From assembly GCA_002347705.1 (NCBI GenBank), contig DDWY01000095.1:1-50571 (forward strand): DNA of 50,571 bases, in the 5' to 3' direction. The notes below the pieces were generated by a model. It ran no database searches. It saw only the letters and a list, made by a program, of their open reading frames with translations, and was not told where the DNA came from. Below are positions 48,400-50,571 of this stretch, piece by piece. Position 1 is the first letter of the stretch, and every line of letters begins with the position of its first letter. The position numbers were made by a program, and so were the translations under genes. This stretch comes from Anaerolineaceae bacterium UBA2274 (GTDB lineage Bacteria; Chloroflexota; Anaerolineae; Anaerolineales; Anaerolineaceae).

Positions 48400-50180
48400 C
48401 ATGCCTCCACTTTCTGAATTGCATGCACCGGGCACACCTGGGCGCACACGCTGCAGCCAACGCATTTTTCGGGGTCAATCGATGATTTTTTCTTGTCAAA
48501 TTGGAAGACAATCGCCGGGCAGCCAGTGCGTGTGCACTTCTTACAGCCAATGCAGACTTCCTCGTTCACCCAGTAAACATCAGTGAAAGACCCTTTGAAC
48601 TCTTCTTTGTCGAGGGCGGTCTGCTTTTTGAGCGCGCATGGCCAGCGCGTGATGATCACGGAGGGCTCCTGTAAACCAAGCGCCCAGTCCAACGCTTCTT
48701 TAACCTCACTCAACTGGTTAGGATTGATCAGACGGACGTTTTTAAAGCCAAAAGCCCGGGCGATCGCCTCAATGCTGACAGCTTCGGTGATTTCGCCCTG
48801 GATCGTTTGCCCGGTACCGGGATTATCCTGCTGGCCGGTCATGGCGGTGATGCGGTTGTCGAGCACGACGGTGATAAGGTTGCTCTTATTGTAGGCAACG
48901 TCCAAAAGTGAATTGATACCGGTATGGAAGAAGGTCGAGTCGCCGAGCACAGAGACTACGCGCATTTTATTGCCCTCGATAGTGTCGAAGACTTGCTGCG
49001 CCCCATGCCCAAGGCTGACGCTGGCTCCCATGCAGACAGTGGTCTCCATGGCGTGATACGGCGCGCCGGAGGCGAGCGTGTAACAACCGATGTCGCCTGA
49101 CACCATGACGTTCTTGCGTCGGCCAAGCTCATAGAAGAAACCGCGATGCGGACAGCCAGCGCAAAGCGTGGGCGGCCGCGGGATGATGGCAGAGCGAACC
49201 GCATCGTCCTCGGGGTATTCCTCCCCATAGATCACCGAACGGATCACTTCCGGCTTCATCTCGCCGTTACGAGGGAAAATGTTCTTACCGTCGCAAGCGA
49301 TGCCCAAGGCGCGCACGTACTCTTCAATGTAAGGATCGTTTTCTTCAATAATGGTGATCTTCTCAACCTTTGAGGCAAACTCGCGGATCAGGTCATCCGG
49401 CAGAGGATTGGTGAAACCCAGTTTCAGATAGGAGGCGCCATCACCAAAAACTTCGCGAGCATAGAGATAACAGTCGCCAGAACAGATGATTCCAATGCCG
49501 GTTTCATTCATCTCAATGCGATTCCACTGGCAGTTGTTCGAATAGACCTTTAATGATAATTGATTTTCCTGAACTTTGACTTTCATCGGGCGGGCGTTGG
49601 CCGGCACGGCTACGTACTTCTTGATATTTTTTACGTAGGGCTTAATGGGCACGTCCTGGCGCTCGCCCAACTCCACCAGGCTCTTGGAATGGCAGACGCG
49701 TGTTGTCATTCTGAAAAGCACCGGGATGTCGTGCTTCTCGCTGATCTCAAAAGCCTCGATCAGCATATCTTTGCATTCCTGGCTGTCGGAGGGTTCAAAC
49801 ATGGGCGTCATAGCTGACTTGGCGTAGTTGCGGTTATCCTGCTCATTCTGGGATGAGAACTGCCCGGGCTCATCCGCAGTAACCACGACCGCGCCAGCGT
49901 TGACCCCTATATAGGCGAAGGTGAAAAAGGGATCAGCCGCGACATTCAAACCAACATGCTTCATTGAAGCAATCGCGCGCGCGCCTGCCAGGGATGCCCC
50001 AATGACCGATTCGAGGGCCGTTTTCTCGTTGGGAGCCCATTCAGAGTGGATTTCACTATAAGTGGCGATGTTTTCAAGGATCTCAGTGCTGGGGGTACCC
50101 GGGTAGGCCGAAGCAAAGCGCACGCCAGCTTCCCAGGCTCCGCGGGCGACAGCTTCATCGCCGGTGATCAGTTGTTTCAA
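48399..50180 (-). CDS. iorA: Indolepyruvate:ferredoxin oxidoreductase, alpha subunit
   Basis: A 593-residue subunit carrying thiamine diphosphate and two [4Fe-4S] clusters. It starts KQLITGDEAVARGAWEAGV, then FASAYPGTPSTEIL (PP-like domain), GDIGCYTLASGAP and GDSTFFHTGI (TPP binding with GDS-x-N-like loop), and ends with CIGCKKCTRTGCPAI and CVGCSVCAQVCPVHAI (ferredoxin-type clusters). The start is a TTG at 50180, five bases after AAGGAGG and matching the family N-terminus; the longer frame from 50201 would translate the ribosome site itself. It forms an operon with iorB. Confidence 0.92.
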   Translation of the reverse strand: MKQLITGDEAVARGAWEAGVRFASAYPGTPSTEILENIATYSEIHSEWAPNEKTALESVIGASLAGARAIASMKHVGLNVAADPFFTFAYIGVNAGAVVVTADEPGQFSSQNEQDNRNYAKSAMTPMFEPSDSQECKDMLIEAFEISEKHDIPVLFRMTTRVCHSKSLVELGERQDVPIKPYVKNIKKYVAVPANARPMKVKVQENQLSLKVYSNNCQWNRIEMNETGIGIICSGDCYLYAREVFGDGASYLKLGFTNPLPDDLIREFASKVEKITIIEENDPYIEEYVRALGIACDGKNIFPRNGEMKPEVIRSVIYGEEYPEDDAVRSAIIPRPPTLCAGCPHRGFFYELGRRKNVMVSGDIGCYTLASGAPYHAMETTVCMGASVSLGHGAQQVFDTIEGNKMRVVSVLGDSTFFHTGINSLLDVAYNKSNLITVVLDNRITAMTGQQDNPGTGQTIQGEITEAVSIEAIARAFGFKNVRLINPNQLSEVKEALDWALGLQEPSVIITRWPCALKKQTALDKEEFKGSFTDVYWVNEEVCIGCKKCTRTGCPAIVFQFDKKKSSIDPEKCVGCSVCAQVCPVHAIQKVEA

Positions 50181-50396
50181 TGCATCCTCCTTTTCCGTCA
50201 AAGCAAGTTGAGTGAGTGACGGGTAAGCTGGGTTTCAGTATAAACGAGAATTAGGCAATAACGGCCTGAAACGTGAGATTCTGTGATTAATCAGAGAATT
50301 AAACCTGCCAGCCGCTATATGCCATCGTTCAGTTCCAAAGGGGTGACATATTCGCTGACTTATTCGCTGACTAATAACAACCGCTTTAATTCAGCC

Positions 50397-50425
50397 TTGA
50401 CCCAAATCGAAAATGGGGTTAGAAT
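50397..50425 (+). promoter_or_regulatory. Promoter of tRNA-Arg
   Basis: TTGACC (50397-50402) and TAGAAT (50420-50425) with a 17-base spacer. Transcription would start near 50432, a dozen bases before the tRNA. Confidence 0.75.
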
Positions 50426-50443
50426 CGCAATCCTTACAGAAAC

Positions 50444-50516
50444 GTCCTCGTAGCTTAATGGACAGAGCACCTGCTTGCGGAGCAGACGGTTGCGCGTTCG
50501 AATCGCGCCGAGGACA
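50444..50516 (+). tRNA. tRNA-Arg (anticodon GCG)
   Basis: A 73-base cloverleaf: acceptor GTCCTCG/CGAGGAC (7 bp), D-stem GCTT/GAGC, anticodon stem CCTGC/GCAGA (outer pair mismatched), loop TTGCGGA giving anticodon GCG (positions 50477-50479), T-stem GCGCG/CGCGC with loop TTCGAAT, discriminator A. The CCA end is not encoded. A20 in the D-loop and C35 agree with arginine identity. A run of six T follows. GCG is uncommon for bacterial tRNA-Arg, which usually has ACG read as ICG. Confidence 0.92.
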
Positions 50517-50571
50517 TTTTTTACCCCCCCTTCACCATCAAAACATAGCGAGTACCCCAAGGGCACTTATT

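Noticed and set aside
48400..48465. N-terminal extension of IorB from 48465
   Set aside because: It is an out-of-frame reading of the iorA ferredoxin-domain end; the family start MTTKN follows immediately after the iorA stop.
50181..50201. Longer IorA starting at 50201
   Set aside because: Its first codons are the ribosome-binding site AAGGAGG of the TTG start at 50180, where the family's N-terminus begins.
50360..50566. A 68-residue open frame on the minus strand
   Set aside because: It runs antisense through the tRNA-Arg gene; its middle is the reverse translation of the cloverleaf, a well-known false protein.

Overview
The window looks like a stretch of chromosome from an anaerobic Chloroflexota bacterium, most likely of the class Anaerolineae. 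This is an inference. It rests on moderately high GC, lipoproteins with Pro-Thr linkers, a BMP-type nucleoside ABC importer beside nucleoside hydrolases, an indolepyruvate:ferredoxin oxidoreductase, and gene-sparse islands full of short palindromic repeats. No rRNA gene or other firm taxonomic marker is present.

Positions 1-15215 (+) form one tightly packed surface-glycan operon centred on nonulosonic (sialic-acid-like) sugars. It holds two NeuB-type synthases (the first cut by the window edge), a CMP-sugar synthetase fused to a KdsC-like phosphatase, a second CMP-NulO synthetase, an SpsF-like cytidylyltransferase, two SDR enzymes, a Gfo/Idh oxidoreductase, a D-2-hydroxyacid dehydrogenase, several glycosyltransferases, a zinc-ribbon methyltransferase, a capsule-synthesis-like GT-B protein and a DUF115/MptE-like protein. 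Positions 15216-18933 continue the theme with two paralogous family-2 glycosyltransferases, apparently leaderless, set in repeat-rich DNA, and an FkbM methyltransferase.

A DMT permease on the minus strand (18979-19869) faces a visibly AT-richer block (20017-27997, +). That block has a winged-helix regulator with a near-consensus promoter, a YbhF/G/S-like drug exporter (two ATPases, one permease, a lipidated HlyD adaptor), a DegV/FakB-like fatty-acid-binding protein, a PlsY-like acyltransferase, a hotdog thioesterase and an unknown membrane protein. Its content suggests a membrane-lipid or amphiphile response module. A dead IS200-type transposon relic (about 28089-28291) marks its right edge.

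Positions 28471-36301 (+) form a nucleoside uptake and cleavage operon: BMP lipoprotein, double ATPase, two permeases and three different nucleoside hydrolases. After a 1.2 kb repeat island (36302-37512) comes an opposing operon (40365-37513, -) of PfkB sugar kinase, flavodoxin-like oxidoreductase and amidohydrolase, with a divergent nucleoside phosphorylase. Together these would import nucleosides, release base and ribose, phosphorylate the sugar and deaminate bases or nucleosides.

The right end is mostly housekeeping: Kbl, NagB, a DinB-like protein, an aldo/keto reductase, an unusual fusion of a lincosamide-type nucleotidyltransferase with a GNAT-like domain, DnaN, IorB/IorA, and a tRNA-Arg(GCG) with its own promoter.
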